Positions 26,393-34,716 of a DNA stretch of 64,000 bases are shown here, in pieces. Origin of the DNA: Mycolicibacterium goodii (GTDB lineage Bacteria; Actinomycetota; Actinomycetes; Mycobacteriales; Mycobacteriaceae); the NCBI RefSeq assembly GCF_022370755.2, contig NZ_CP092364.2:3348001-3412000 (forward strand), given 5' to 3'. A model generated the notes under the pieces. The model made no database searches. It was not told the DNA's origin and saw only the letters and a program-made list of their open reading frames with translations. Positions within the stretch are counted from its first letter, which is position 1; the number at the start of each line of letters is the position of its first letter. The position numbers and the translations under genes are program-made.

Positions 26393-27334
26393 ATGCGAGG
26401 GCGGCCGTCGAGGCTGATCAGCGCGACCGCAATCAGTGCGATCGCGATGCTGGTCGTGTCCGGTTGCGAGGCTCGCGTCTACGGCGAGGCCTCCCCTCAG
26501 GATGCGCCGCAGCTCACCGTGGTCGTACCGCAGGGCAGCATGGCCCCGCTGCCCGAGGCCCCGCCCGACGAGCCCGCCGCGTCGTTCATCGGCCTGCAGG
26601 ACCGTGCCAGGCTCGCCACCAGTCAGGCCGCCGACGCCGGCGCCGACATCACGATGCTGGTGCTCGACCGCAACACCGGCCAGCTGATCTCCAACGGCAA
26701 CGACCAGACCATCGCGATCGCGTCCGTCGTCAAGCTCTTCATCGCCGACGACCTGCTGCTGCAGGAGGCCAAAGGCCAGACCGTCATCACCCCCGAGGAC
26801 CGGGAGATGCTCGACGTGATGCTGCGGTCCTCCGACGACGACGCCGCCGAGATCTTCTGGAACCGCAGTGGCGGCGACCCCATCGTCACGCGCGTGGCGG
26901 CCCGATACGGGCTGACCTCGACACAGCCGCCCAACGACGGCCGGTGGTGGAACACCAAGAGCACGGCCGCCGACCTGGTGCGCTACTACGACATGCTCAT
27001 GAGCGGCCGCGGCGGTCTCCCTCCCGAGCAGGCCAACGTGATCCTGTCGAACCTGGCGCAGTCCACACCCGAGGCGATCGACAGCACGCAACCCGGAGGC
27101 GTCTATCCGCAACGGTTCGGTATCCCCGACGGTCTGTACGCCGAACCCGTCGCGGTCAAGCAGGGGTGGATGTGCTGCATCGGATCCGACTGGATGCATC
27201 TGTCGACGGGTGTGATCGGCCCCGACCGTCGCTTCGTGATGGTGATCGGCGCACTTCAGCCGACCGATTCGACGACCGCGCGCGAGACGATCACCGATGC
27301 GGTCAAGACCATGTTCCCCGGCGGTCGTATCTGA
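26393..27334 (+). CDS. lppW: Lipoprotein LppW, beta-lactamase-like
   Basis: 313 aa. Signal sequence with lipobox VSGC (Cys25), then a Pro/Ala-rich spacer and a class-A-beta-lactamase-like domain. The SxxK motif is present as SVVK in [14 protein letters not shown] (~118), with SDDD at the place of SDN (~147) and no clear KTG, so true beta-lactamase activity is doubtful. The corresponding mycobacterial gene lies in the same place between rplS and trmD. Strong GGAGGAGGGG ribosome site; transcribed against the flanking translation genes. Probably a cell-envelope protein. Confidence 0.85.
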   Translation: MRGRPSRLISATAISAIAMLVVSGCEARVYGEASPQDAPQLTVVVPQGSMAPLPEAPPDEPAASFIGLQDRARLATSQAADAGADITMLVLDRNTGQLISNGNDQTIAIASVVKLFIADDLLLQEAKGQTVITPEDREMLDVMLRSSDDDAAEIFWNRSGGDPIVTRVAARYGLTSTQPPNDGRWWNTKSTAADLVRYYDMLMSGRGGLPPEQANVILSNLAQSTPEAIDSTQPGGVYPQRFGIPDGLYAEPVAVKQGWMCCIGSDWMHLSTGVIGPDRRFVMVIGALQPTDSTTARETITDAVKTMFPGGRI

Positions 27335-27350
27335 CGCGTCACCTCCCCCG

Positions 27351-27408
27351 CGAGCAGACGCATAAGTGCCCATTTTTCCGCGGAAAAGAGCAGGTTCACG
27401 TCTGCTCG
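27351..27408. repeat. Dispersed near-palindromic repeat, copy A
   Basis: Arms CGAGCAGACG (27351-27360) and CGTCTGCTCG (27399-27408) enclose a perfect inner palindrome TTTTCCGCGGAAAA (27374-27387). The right arm lies inside trmD and encodes its last codons. It sits between convergent lppW and trmD and can act as a terminator hairpin. Same arms as the copies at 62198 and 63439. Confidence 0.8.
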
Positions 27409-28100
27409 GCAGAGGGACCGGACTCGTCGAGGAGATCGGGGCGACGCTCACGGGTGCGCTGCAGCGCCTGCTCATGGCGCCACTGGGCGATCTTCGCGTG
27501 GTCGCCGGACAGCAGCACCGGCGGTACGTCCAGGCCCCGCCACGTCGGCGGTCGGGTGTAGCTCGGACCTTCCAGCAGACCGTCGGAATGCGAATCCTGC
27601 TGGTGCGAAGCGGGATTGCCGAGAACGTCGGGCAGCAATCGCACCACCGCCTCGATCATCACCAGGGCGGCCGACTCACCGCCGGTCAGCACGTAGTCCC
27701 CGATCGAGACCTCCTCGACCCGCATCCGCCGGGCCGCGTCGTCGACGACGCGCTGATCGATGCCCTCGTAACGCCCGCAGGCGAACACCAGGTGTTCCTC
27801 GGCGCTCCAGCGTTGTGCCGTGCGCTGGTCGAACAACCTGCCCGCAGGCGTCGGCACGACGAGAAGTGTTTCTTCCGAACAGATCTCGTCGAGCGCCTCG
27901 CCCCACACGGGTGCCTTCATCACCATGCCTGGACCACCACCATAGGGTGAATCGTCGACCGAGCGGTGCACGTCATGGGTCCAGTTCCGCAGATCGTGGA
28001 CTTCGACCGAGACGATGCCCGCGTCGATGGCCTTGCCCGGCAACGACTGTCGGATGGGGTCGAGGTAGGCGGGAAAAATCGAGACGACGTCTATGCGCAC
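27396..28100 (-). CDS. trmD: tRNA (guanine-N1-)-methyltransferase
   Basis: 234 aa SPOUT methyltransferase that methylates G37 of tRNAs using S-adenosylmethionine. Knot-region motifs: [12 protein letters not shown] (~50), [12 protein letters not shown] (~108), [11 protein letters not shown] (~130) and [20 protein letters not shown] (~164). GTG start, 13 bases after rimM. The C-terminal residues AEQT and the stop codon are encoded by one arm of a dispersed repeat, so the tail is probably not conserved in related species. Confidence 0.96.
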   Translation of the reverse strand: MRIDVVSIFPAYLDPIRQSLPGKAIDAGIVSVEVHDLRNWTHDVHRSVDDSPYGGGPGMVMKAPVWGEALDEICSEETLLVVPTPAGRLFDQRTAQRWSAEEHLVFACGRYEGIDQRVVDDAARRMRVEEVSIGDYVLTGGESAALVMIEAVVRLLPDVLGNPASHQQDSHSDGLLEGPSYTRPPTWRGLDVPPVLLSGDHAKIAQWRHEQALQRTRERRPDLLDESGPSAEQT

Positions 28101-28113
28101 GCGCCGCCCCCAC

Positions 28114-28635
28114 TCACGCCAGATCCAGCAGACCCTCGGGCGGGTCGATGACGATGGTCGCGCTCTCCCGCGAGACCGATGTCACGATGGCGCCGACGAA
28201 CGGCACGAGGATCTCGCGGCCGCCCTCGTCGGCCTTGACCGCGAGGATCTCGCCTGCCGCGGTGTGCAGCACCTCCGAGACCTTGCCAACGGGTTCGTCG
28301 GCGACCGTCACGACGCGCATGCCTTCGAGTTCGTGGTCGTAGAACTCGTCGGGATCGTCGATCGCGGGAAGTTCGGCGGTGTCCACCAGGAACACCGTCC
28401 CACGGAGTTCGTCGGCACCGTTGCGGTCCGTGACCCCCGCGAGTCGCACCAGCAGTCGCCCGCCGTGTGCGCGCACCGATTCGATCGCGTATTCCCGTTC
28501 GGCACCGGACTTGGACCTGCCGCGCAGCACCGAACCGGCAGCGAATCGCGCTTCCGGGTCGTCGGTGCGGATCTCCACGACGACCTCCCCGGAGATCCCG
28601 TGCGCTTTGACGACCCGCCCGACAACCAGGTCCAT
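28114..28635 (-). CDS. rimM: 16S rRNA processing protein RimM
   Basis: 173 aa. N-terminal RimM beta-barrel ([20 protein letters not shown]) and C-terminal PRC barrel ([15 protein letters not shown]). It helps maturation of the 30S head, where it contacts S19. Start ATG 28635 by homology with GAAGG upstream; the longer frame overlaps the KH gene and is not used. Gap to the KH-domain gene is 31 bases; part of the rpsP-khpA-rimM-trmD operon. Confidence 0.95.
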   Translation of the reverse strand: MDLVVGRVVKAHGISGEVVVEIRTDDPEARFAAGSVLRGRSKSGAEREYAIESVRAHGGRLLVRLAGVTDRNGADELRGTVFLVDTAELPAIDDPDEFYDHELEGMRVVTVADEPVGKVSEVLHTAAGEILAVKADEGGREILVPFVGAIVTSVSRESATIVIDPPEGLLDLA

Positions 28636-28666
28636 GACGCCTTCGAGCCGCTTCGCCGGGTCGCGG

Positions 28667-28909
28667 TTACTGGTCGGTGTCGACGACGTCGACGCGGATG
28701 CCGCGGCCACCGATTCCGGCGACCAGGGTGCGCAGCGCCGTGGCGGTACGACCGCCACGGCCGATCACCTTGCCGAGGTCGTCGGGGTGCACATGCACCT
28801 CGACGGTCCGCCCCCGGCGGTTGGTGACCATGTCGACACGCACATCGTCTGGATTGTCGACGATTCCGCGAACCAGGTGCTCGACGGCGTCGACCACGAC
28901 TGAACTCAC
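28667..28909 (-). CDS. khpA: KH-domain RNA-binding protein KhpA
   Basis: 80 aa, a single KH domain with the GxxG loop seen as [11 protein letters not shown] (~47-57). KhpA proteins pair with the Jag/KhpB protein and bind many RNAs; in firmicutes they affect cell division and elongation. GTG start, 8 bases after the rpsP stop, so co-transcribed with rpsP. Confidence 0.93.
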   Translation of the reverse strand: MSSVVVDAVEHLVRGIVDNPDDVRVDMVTNRRGRTVEVHVHPDDLGKVIGRGGRTATALRTLVAGIGGRGIRVDVVDTDQ

Positions 28910-28917
28910 TGTGGTGC

Positions 28918-29391
28918 TCAGCTCTCGCTTGCGGCGTCGGCTGCGGGCTCGGCGGATTCAGCCGGGGCCTCGGCGGCCTCGTCCTGCTGGTCCTTCTTCG
29001 AAGGCGCCTTCTTCTTCTTGGGTGTGGTCGCGGCGGCCGTGGTACCGCTCTCGGCCTCGGCCAGGGCTGCGTTGAACAGATCCAGCTTCGAGGGCTTGGG
29101 CTCCTTGACCTTCAGCGTGCCCTCGGCACCCGGCAGGCCCTTGAACTTCTGCCAGTCACCGGTGATCTTCAGCAGGGCCAGGACCGGTTCGGTGGGCTGT
29201 GCACCGACACCCAGCCAGTACTGCGCCCGCTCGCTGTTGACCTCGATCAGGCTCGGGTCTTCCTTCGGGTGGTACCGGCCGATGACCTCGATGGCGCGAC
29301 CGTCGCGGCGCGTGCGGGCATCGGCGACGATGATGCGGTACTGGGGGTTGCGGATCTTGCCAAGCCGGGTGAGCTTGATCTTGACAGCCAT
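28918..29391 (-). CDS. rpsP: 30S ribosomal protein S16
   Basis: 157 aa. The conserved S16 core ([35 protein letters not shown]) ends near residue 85; a long mycobacterial C-terminal tail rich in Lys, Ala and Glu follows, low-complexity and probably disordered. The ATG at 29391 has AAGGAGAAGG upstream. First gene of the rpsP operon. Confidence 0.97.
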   Translation of the reverse strand: MAVKIKLTRLGKIRNPQYRIIVADARTRRDGRAIEVIGRYHPKEDPSLIEVNSERAQYWLGVGAQPTEPVLALLKITGDWQKFKGLPGAEGTLKVKEPKPSKLDLFNAALAEAESGTTAAATTPKKKKAPSKKDQQDEAAEAPAESAEPAADAASES

Positions 29392-29569
29392 GTGTGAGCC
29401 TTCTCCTTGGGTGTCACGCTGCAATTCAGCGATGCGGGCGGAATTGCCCGATCCGGTTTTGCCTCGCGTGTGTGACCGACGCGCAGCCGTGGTCGCACGC
29501 CGGACAGCCGACCATTGTGCCAGAGCGGACAGCACACTCCCAAATTTCGCTTCGGCGCAGGTCAGCCGG

Positions 29570-30004
29570 TCACAGCACCTTGTCGAAGCACTTTGTCTCG
29601 ACGCGCCGTGTCATCCGCCAACCTTCGGGCGTCCGCACGAACTGGTCGTCGTACCACAGGCCGCAGAACAACACCTGCGGAGTGAGTCCGTCGAGGACCA
29701 TCGGGTTGAAACAGATCGTGCGCGAGGTGGCGGTGTCCGGCCCGTCCTGGTCATAGGTGATGCGCACATCGAAGTTGCCCAGCATGTGCGCATACGCGGG
29801 GAAAGCAGGCAGCACCTCTGCGAGCCATGCCTTGACCTCCGGATAGTGCCCGTCGATGCCTCCCATGGCGCGATAGTCGATGTAGGCGTCCGGGGTGAAC
29901 ACCGCATCGAGGTCGTCGAACTGCCGCCGGTCGATGGCAGTCGAATAGTCGACCAGGAGTTGCTGTATCTCCAGGCGGTCCGAAATCTCAGCCAGGCTCA
30001 ACAT
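29570..30004 (-). CDS. SnoaL-like / NTF2-fold protein
   Basis: 144 aa from the ATG at 30004 (a GTG five codons upstream at 30019 would add a few residues but falls in the promoter region of the divergent gene). One NTF2-like domain of the nuclear-transport-factor/aromatic-dioxygenase-beta type: [20 protein letters not shown], then [15 protein letters not shown]. Members are dehydratases, isomerases or binding proteins for steroids and polyketides. No neighbours explain its role; it stands alone, convergent to nothing and divergent from dacB2. Confidence 0.75.
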   Translation of the reverse strand: MLSLAEISDRLEIQQLLVDYSTAIDRRQFDDLDAVFTPDAYIDYRAMGGIDGHYPEVKAWLAEVLPAFPAYAHMLGNFDVRITYDQDGPDTATSRTICFNPMVLDGLTPQVLFCGLWYDDQFVRTPEGWRMTRRVETKCFDKVL

Positions 30005-30022
30005 GTCTCGATTCAACACGAC

Positions 30023-30028
30023 TAGGCT
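30023..30028 (+). promoter_or_regulatory. -10 element TAGGCT, leaderless promoter of the first carboxypeptidase gene
   Basis: TAGGCT lies 8 bases before the ATG at 30037 with no Shine-Dalgarno in between. Confidence 0.45.
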
Positions 30029-30036
30029 GGCCGGCC

Positions 30037-30921
30037 ATGTGGAGGTACGCCTACGGGCTCGCCCTGCTCGTCGCGTTGGGCCTCGTCTGGGGATCCGTCG
30101 GCGTGCCGGTCGCAGACGCCGATCTGGAGGTCCAGCAGGTCGGGTCGGTGGCCGCGCCGGACGGCCCGGCCGAGGCGTGGGTCGTGGCCGACATGGACAC
30201 CGGCCAGATCCTCGCGGGCCGACAGGAATACGCGCGGCACGCTCCGGCGAGCACCATCAAGACACTGCTGGCGCTGGCGGTTCTCGACGAGGTTCCCCTC
30301 GACGCGACGATCGTCGCCGACGAGGCCGACACCGCCGTCGAGTGCAACTGCGCGGGCGTCGCACCCGGGCGCACCTACACCGCACGCCAACTGCTGGAGG
30401 CCGCGCTGCTGGCGTCGGGCAACGACGCGGCGAACACGTTGGCCCGCATGCTCGGCAGCACCGGGACCGCCGTCGCGAAGATGAATGCCAAAGCCGCCCA
30501 ACTGGGTGCGCGTGACACCAACGTCGTCACCCCGTCGGGCCTGGACGCGCCCGGCATGCCGTTCTGGTCGACACCGCACGATCTGGCGGTGATCTTCCGC
30601 GCGGCCATGGCCAACCCGGTGTTCGCCCAGATCACCGCGATGCCGTCGACGGTGTTCCCGGCGAAGACCGGCGACCGGGTTCTCGTCAACCAGAACGAGT
30701 TGCTGCACCGCTACCCCGGCACGCTGGGCGGCAAGACCGGTTTCACCGACATCGCGCGCAAGACCTTCGTGGCGGCCGCGCAGCGCGACGGGCGTCGTCT
30801 GGTGATCGCGATGATGTACGGGCTCGTCAAAGAGGGCGGCCCGACGTACTGGGATCAGGCCGCGGCCCTGCTGGATTGGGGTTTCGCGCAGGACCGCTCT
30901 GCCAGCATCGGCGCACTGTGA
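30037..30921 (+). CDS. dacB2: D-alanyl-D-alanine carboxypeptidase (DacB2 type, S11)
   Basis: 294 aa. Signal peptide of about 28 residues, then a PBP5-like transpeptidase fold: SxxK as STIK (Ser72, Lys75), SxN as SGN in LLASGNDAAN (~128), KTG in LGGKTGF (~234). It trims the terminal D-Ala from peptidoglycan stem peptides in the cell wall space. No C-terminal membrane anchor is seen. A paralogue of similar length follows 78 bases downstream, so this is a tandem duplication. Confidence 0.92.
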   Translation: MWRYAYGLALLVALGLVWGSVGVPVADADLEVQQVGSVAAPDGPAEAWVVADMDTGQILAGRQEYARHAPASTIKTLLALAVLDEVPLDATIVADEADTAVECNCAGVAPGRTYTARQLLEAALLASGNDAANTLARMLGSTGTAVAKMNAKAAQLGARDTNVVTPSGLDAPGMPFWSTPHDLAVIFRAAMANPVFAQITAMPSTVFPAKTGDRVLVNQNELLHRYPGTLGGKTGFTDIARKTFVAAAQRDGRRLVIAMMYGLVKEGGPTYWDQAAALLDWGFAQDRSASIGAL

Positions 30922-30985
30922 GCATGTCGAACAGGTTGTAGCCGTACAGCAACCTGATCGCGCGCAACTCGAGTCCTGCCGTCCG

Positions 30986-30991
30986 TAACGT
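30986..30991 (+). promoter_or_regulatory. -10 element TAACGT, leaderless promoter of the second carboxypeptidase gene
   Basis: TAACGT is 8 bases before the GTG at 31000. The second copy therefore seems to have its own promoter. Confidence 0.4.
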
Positions 30992-30999
30992 CGGCGCGC

Positions 31000-31833
31000 G
31001 TGCGAAGACTGTTCGCGGCGGCCGCGCTCGCCCTCAGCACGGCACTGACCGCCGGGACCTTCGGTACGTCAACCCCATTCGCGCAGGCACAGCCGGGCGT
31101 CGAACCGGCCGGTGCCGCGATCGCCGACGGCCCTGCGAAGGCCTGGCTGGTCGCCGACATGGACACCGGCCGGGTGCTGGCGTCGAAGGACCCCTACGGG
31201 TCCTATGCGCCTGCGAGCACCATCAAGCCGCTGCTGGCTATGGTGGTGCTCGACCATCTTCGACCGGACAACTTCGCACGGGCCAACGCATCGCACACCC
31301 GGGTCGAATGCTCCTGTGTGGGACTCGAACCCGGTCAGCCCTACACCACGCGCCAACTGCTCGAGGCGCTGCTCATGGTGTCGGGCAACGACGCGGCGAA
31401 CATGCTCGCCGACATGTTGGGTGGTTCACGCGTTGCCGTCGCGGCGATGAACCGCAAGGCCGCCGCGGTCGGGGCGCGCAACACCAGGGCCGCATCGCCG
31501 TCGGGCCTCGACGGCCCGGGCTGGGAGTCGGTCACCACCCCGCACGATCTCGCGGTGATCTTCCGTGCGGCACTGACCTATCCGGTGATCGCGCAGATCA
31601 TGCGGCAGACGACGGCGCAGTTCCCCGGTAAGACGCTGACCAACCAGAACGAGTTGCTGACCCGCTATCCGGGAGACATCGGCGGCAAGACCGGCTACAC
31701 GAACCTGGCCCGCAAAACCTACGTCGGCGCCGCCCAGCGCGGTGACCGGCGGTTGGTGGTCGTCCAGATGTACGGCACCGGCGATCTCTACGGCCAGGCG
31801 ATCCGACTGTTCGATTACGGTTTCAGCCAGTAG
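31000..31833 (+). CDS. D-alanyl-D-alanine carboxypeptidase paralogue (S11)
   Basis: 277 aa. Cleavable signal peptide (~30 aa, ending AQAQ), SxxK as STIK (Ser73, Lys76), SGN in MVSGNDAANML, KTG in IGGKTGY. It shares with the upstream protein the segments VADMDTGRVLA, TTRQLLEALL and NQNELLTRYPG, clear evidence of tandem duplication. GTG start without Shine-Dalgarno. Two active-site-intact copies may give condition-dependent or septum/sidewall specialised trimming. Confidence 0.9.
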   Translation: MRRLFAAAALALSTALTAGTFGTSTPFAQAQPGVEPAGAAIADGPAKAWLVADMDTGRVLASKDPYGSYAPASTIKPLLAMVVLDHLRPDNFARANASHTRVECSCVGLEPGQPYTTRQLLEALLMVSGNDAANMLADMLGGSRVAVAAMNRKAAAVGARNTRAASPSGLDGPGWESVTTPHDLAVIFRAALTYPVIAQIMRQTTAQFPGKTLTNQNELLTRYPGDIGGKTGYTNLARKTYVGAAQRGDRRLVVVQMYGTGDLYGQAIRLFDYGFSQ

Positions 31834-31871
31834 CCCCGAAAGGGAGCGCCCCACGATCGGCCCTCGCGAAG

Positions 31872-31890
31872 TAAGGTCACCCTAACTTCA
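31872..31890. promoter_or_regulatory. IdeR (iron) box-like sequence upstream of the diflavin reductase
   Basis: TAAGGTCACCCTAACTTCA matches 15 of 19 positions of the mycobacterial IdeR consensus as I recall it (TTAGGTTAGSCTAACCTAA, with W and S positions allowed). It is 57 bases before the start at 31948. The opposite strand also reads as a TAGGGT -10 element, so chance similarity cannot be excluded. Confidence 0.4.
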
Positions 31891-31947
31891 GCGGATCTTC
31901 GGATCTTCTGTGCGCATCCCGACCGCGCACCTGATCAAGGGGGTTAC

Positions 31948-33570
31948 GTGACCGACACCGCGGACCGGACGGCCGACTTCTCGCTGATCGTCGGCTTCGG
32001 CACCGACATGGGCAGCGCCGAGGATGCGGCCATGACCTTCGCGGAGGCCGCCGCCGGGGCCCTCGGCATCGAGGCCGAAGCGCGCGAGCTCAACCAGATC
32101 GACGTCAGCGAACTTCAATCGGCGACGCACTTCGTGGTGGTCACCTCGACTTTCGGCGACGGCGAGTTTCCTGACACCGCAACCCTGTTCTGGGAGGCCA
32201 TCGGCAGCTCAGGAACCGACCGGCTCGACCACCTGAACTTCGCGGTCCTCGCGCTCGGCGACAGCTCCTACGAATTCTTCTGCAACGCAGGCAAACTGCT
32301 CGACGCTCGGCTCGAGGAACTGGGCGCGACCCGGATCATGGACCGGGTCGACGTCGACGGCTTCTACCAGGAACCGGCCAAGGCCTGGACCACCGATCTC
32401 GTCAAGGTTCTGGTCGCCGAACGGCCCGCAGCCCCGGCCACCCGGGTAGCCGAGGTCGTCGAGGAGCCGACCGAGGCGCCGACCCGCGAACGCCACCTGC
32501 CGGTCGAGGTGGCGTTGACCGCCAACCGGCCACTGACCGCACCGGAATCCGACAAAGAGGTCCGGCACTACGAGCTCGACCTCCGCGGCAGCGGCATCAC
32601 CTATCAGGCAGGCGATTCGATCGCCGTGCACGCGGACAACGATCCGGTGCTGGTCGAGGCGATCCTCGCGCACTTCGGCGTCGCACCCCAGCACACGCTC
32701 ACCGATCACGACCATCCGCTCGGGGTGCTGCTGAGCGAGCACCTGGAGATCCGGACCCCGTCGCGTGCCCTGCTGGCGCTGGTGGGCGCGCGCACGGCGG
32801 ACCCGCGCGCCGCGACCGCGCTGAGCGCCGATGCGCCGGATGCCGCGTGGTTGTACGGCAAGGATGTCCTCGACCTGATCAGGCTCGCGGATCTGACGGT
32901 CGACGAGGTCGTGGACACATTGCGCCCGTTGCAGTTCCGCGACTACTCGATCGCCTCCAGTCCTGTGGTGCATCCCGACCACGTCCACCTGACGGTGGCG
33001 ACCGTGCGCTACACCTCCGGCGAACGCAGACACGGCGGCGTGGCCTCCACGTTCCTGGCCGAGCGCTGCGAGCGCCTGCGCGCGCATCTGCGCCCCAACC
33101 AGCACTTCCGCCTGCCCGCGCCCGACGTGCCGATCATCATGATCGGACCAGGCACCGGGATCGCACCGTTCCGCGCGTTCCTGCAGGAGCGCCACGCCAC
33201 ACAGGCGCCCGGCCGGTCCTGGTTGTTCTTCGGTGACCGCCGCCGCGCCACCGATTTCCTGTACGGCGACGAACTCCGCGGTTTCGTCGACTCGGGCACC
33301 CTGACCCGGCTCGACCTCGCGTTCTCTCGCGATCAGGGCAACAAAATCTATGTGCAGCAACGCATGCGGGAGAATGCCGACGAGTTCTACCGGTGGCTGC
33401 AGGACGGCGCCCACGTCTACGTGTGCGGTGACGCCGAGCGGATGGCCCGCGACGTCGACGCGACGCTGCACGAGATCGTGGCGCGCTGCGGCAATGTGGA
33501 CGCCGACGGCGCCCATGCGTACGTCAACGACCTCGTCAAGAGCCACCGCTACGTGCGCGACGTGTACTGA
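31948..33570 (+). CDS. CysJ-like diflavin reductase (sulfite reductase flavoprotein alpha)
   Basis: 540 aa. An N-terminal flavodoxin domain (residues ~10-150; VVVTSTFGDGEFPDTA and ALGDSSYEFF bind FMN), an FAD domain with RDYSIASSP (~331) and the connecting domain, then the NADPH domain with IGPGTGIAPFRAFLQER (~395), CGDAERMARDV and C-terminal RYVRDVY, the ending usual for CysJ. It moves electrons from NADPH through FAD and FMN to an acceptor. No CysI haemoprotein is adjacent, so the partner could be a sulfite reductase elsewhere, a P450 or an iron-uptake enzyme. GTG start. An IdeR-box-like sequence lies upstream. Confidence 0.86.
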   Translation: MTDTADRTADFSLIVGFGTDMGSAEDAAMTFAEAAAGALGIEAEARELNQIDVSELQSATHFVVVTSTFGDGEFPDTATLFWEAIGSSGTDRLDHLNFAVLALGDSSYEFFCNAGKLLDARLEELGATRIMDRVDVDGFYQEPAKAWTTDLVKVLVAERPAAPATRVAEVVEEPTEAPTRERHLPVEVALTANRPLTAPESDKEVRHYELDLRGSGITYQAGDSIAVHADNDPVLVEAILAHFGVAPQHTLTDHDHPLGVLLSEHLEIRTPSRALLALVGARTADPRAATALSADAPDAAWLYGKDVLDLIRLADLTVDEVVDTLRPLQFRDYSIASSPVVHPDHVHLTVATVRYTSGERRHGGVASTFLAERCERLRAHLRPNQHFRLPAPDVPIIMIGPGTGIAPFRAFLQERHATQAPGRSWLFFGDRRRATDFLYGDELRGFVDSGTLTRLDLAFSRDQGNKIYVQQRMRENADEFYRWLQDGAHVYVCGDAERMARDVDATLHEIVARCGNVDADGAHAYVNDLVKSHRYVRDVY

Positions 33571-33639
33571 CTCCCCCGCCGAAACCGACGCAATTGCCGT
33601 GGAAAGCACTCTCGCGGCAGCGTTTTCGTCGTTCTCGCG
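33571..33639. terminator. Convergent intergenic hairpin
   Basis: The 69 bases between two convergent genes contain partial dyad symmetry (CGACGCAATTGCCG against CGGCAGCGTTTTCGTCG). Imperfect, without a clear T tract; a plausible but weak bidirectional terminator, reminiscent of the dispersed repeat family but without its conserved arms. Confidence 0.35.
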
Positions 33640-34716
33640 TCAGAATATCCGGCCGCGCAGGATCACCAGATCCGGGTGGTCGACGCCGGCCACCCGCGGA
33701 TCCTCGGCGAAGCACAGCAGATCGGCCGACGCACCGTGCTCAAGACCTGGTCTGCCCAGCCAGGCCCGGGCTTCCCAGCAGGCGGCGCCGAGCGCGGCCG
33801 TCGGGGTCATCCCGATCCTCTTGAGTGCCTCGACCTCGTCGGAGATGCGGCCGTGGGCGATCGTGCCGCCCGCATCGGTGCCCGCGAAGATCGGCACGCC
33901 CGCGTCGTGGGCCGCCGCGACCCGGGCGTAGCACGATGCGTACAGGTCGCGCATGTGCTTGGCATACGTCGGATATCTGGTCGCCGCGTCCGCGATACCC
34001 GGGAAGTTCTCGACGTTGATCAGCGTCGGCACCAGCGCCGTGCCGTGCTCGAGCATCAACGCGATGGTGTCGTCGGTGAGTCCGGTGCCGTGCTCGATGC
34101 AGTCGATACCCGCGTTGATCAGTCCGGGCAGGGCTTCCTCACCGAAGACGTGCGCGGTGACGCGTGCGCCCTCGGCATGCGCGGCGTCGATCGCGGCCTT
34201 GAGCACGTCGTCGGACCACAGTGGCGCGAGATCACCGGCGCCGCGGTCGATCCAGTCGCCGATCAGCTTGACCCAACCGTCGCCCCAGCGCGCCTGCTCG
34301 GCGACCACCGCCGGCAACTGCGATTCGTCCTCGACATCGATCGGCAACCCGGGCAGGTAACGCTTGGGCTTGGCCAGGTGGCGACCGGCGCGGATGATGC
34401 GCGGCAGATCTTCGCGGTCATCGAGACTGCGTGTGTCCAAAGGCGATCCGGCGTCACGCAACAACAGCGCACCGGCGTCGCGTTCGGTCTCGGCCTGCGC
34501 GACGGCCTCATCGATGTCGACCGCACCGCCGGGGCCGAGGCCGACGTGGCAGTGCGCGTCGACCAGCCCGGGGATGATCCAGCCGAGCTCGCCGTCGGCG
34601 CCGAACACGGTGTCGGCGTTGCCGATCGGATCGGCGGACAGCACGCCGTCGGCGATCCACCACTCGACAGGTTCGCCGTCGGGCAGGCCGCGTCCGCGGA
34701 CGTGCAGCGCGGACAC
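33640..34716 (-). CDS. Amidohydrolase (Rv2915c-like)
   Basis: 358 aa. Amidohydrolase metal-site motifs: DAHCHVGLG (~residues 53-61), Lys within WVKLIGDW (~150), TAHVFGEEAL (~190), IEHGTGL (~210) and FAGTDAGGT (~280). This is the imidazolonepropionase/prolidase-like (AHS) group, which hydrolyses C-N bonds of cyclic or peptide-like substrates; the exact substrate is unknown. GTG start shares its G with the TAG stop of ffh, so the gene is translationally coupled to ffh. Confidence 0.82.
   Translation of the reverse strand: MSALHVRGRGLPDGEPVEWWIADGVLSADPIGNADTVFGADGELGWIIPGLVDAHCHVGLGPGGAVDIDEAVAQAETERDAGALLLRDAGSPLDTRSLDDREDLPRIIRAGRHLAKPKRYLPGLPIDVEDESQLPAVVAEQARWGDGWVKLIGDWIDRGAGDLAPLWSDDVLKAAIDAAHAEGARVTAHVFGEEALPGLINAGIDCIEHGTGLTDDTIALMLEHGTALVPTLINVENFPGIADAATRYPTYAKHMRDLYASCYARVAAAHDAGVPIFAGTDAGGTIAHGRISDEVEALKRIGMTPTAALGAACWEARAWLGRPGLEHGASADLLCFAEDPRVAGVDHPDLVILRGRIF

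Noticed and set aside
25739..27475. Long N-terminal extension of L19
   Set aside because: L19 homology and an AAGGAAG site put the start at 26080; the extension is antisense to lppW.
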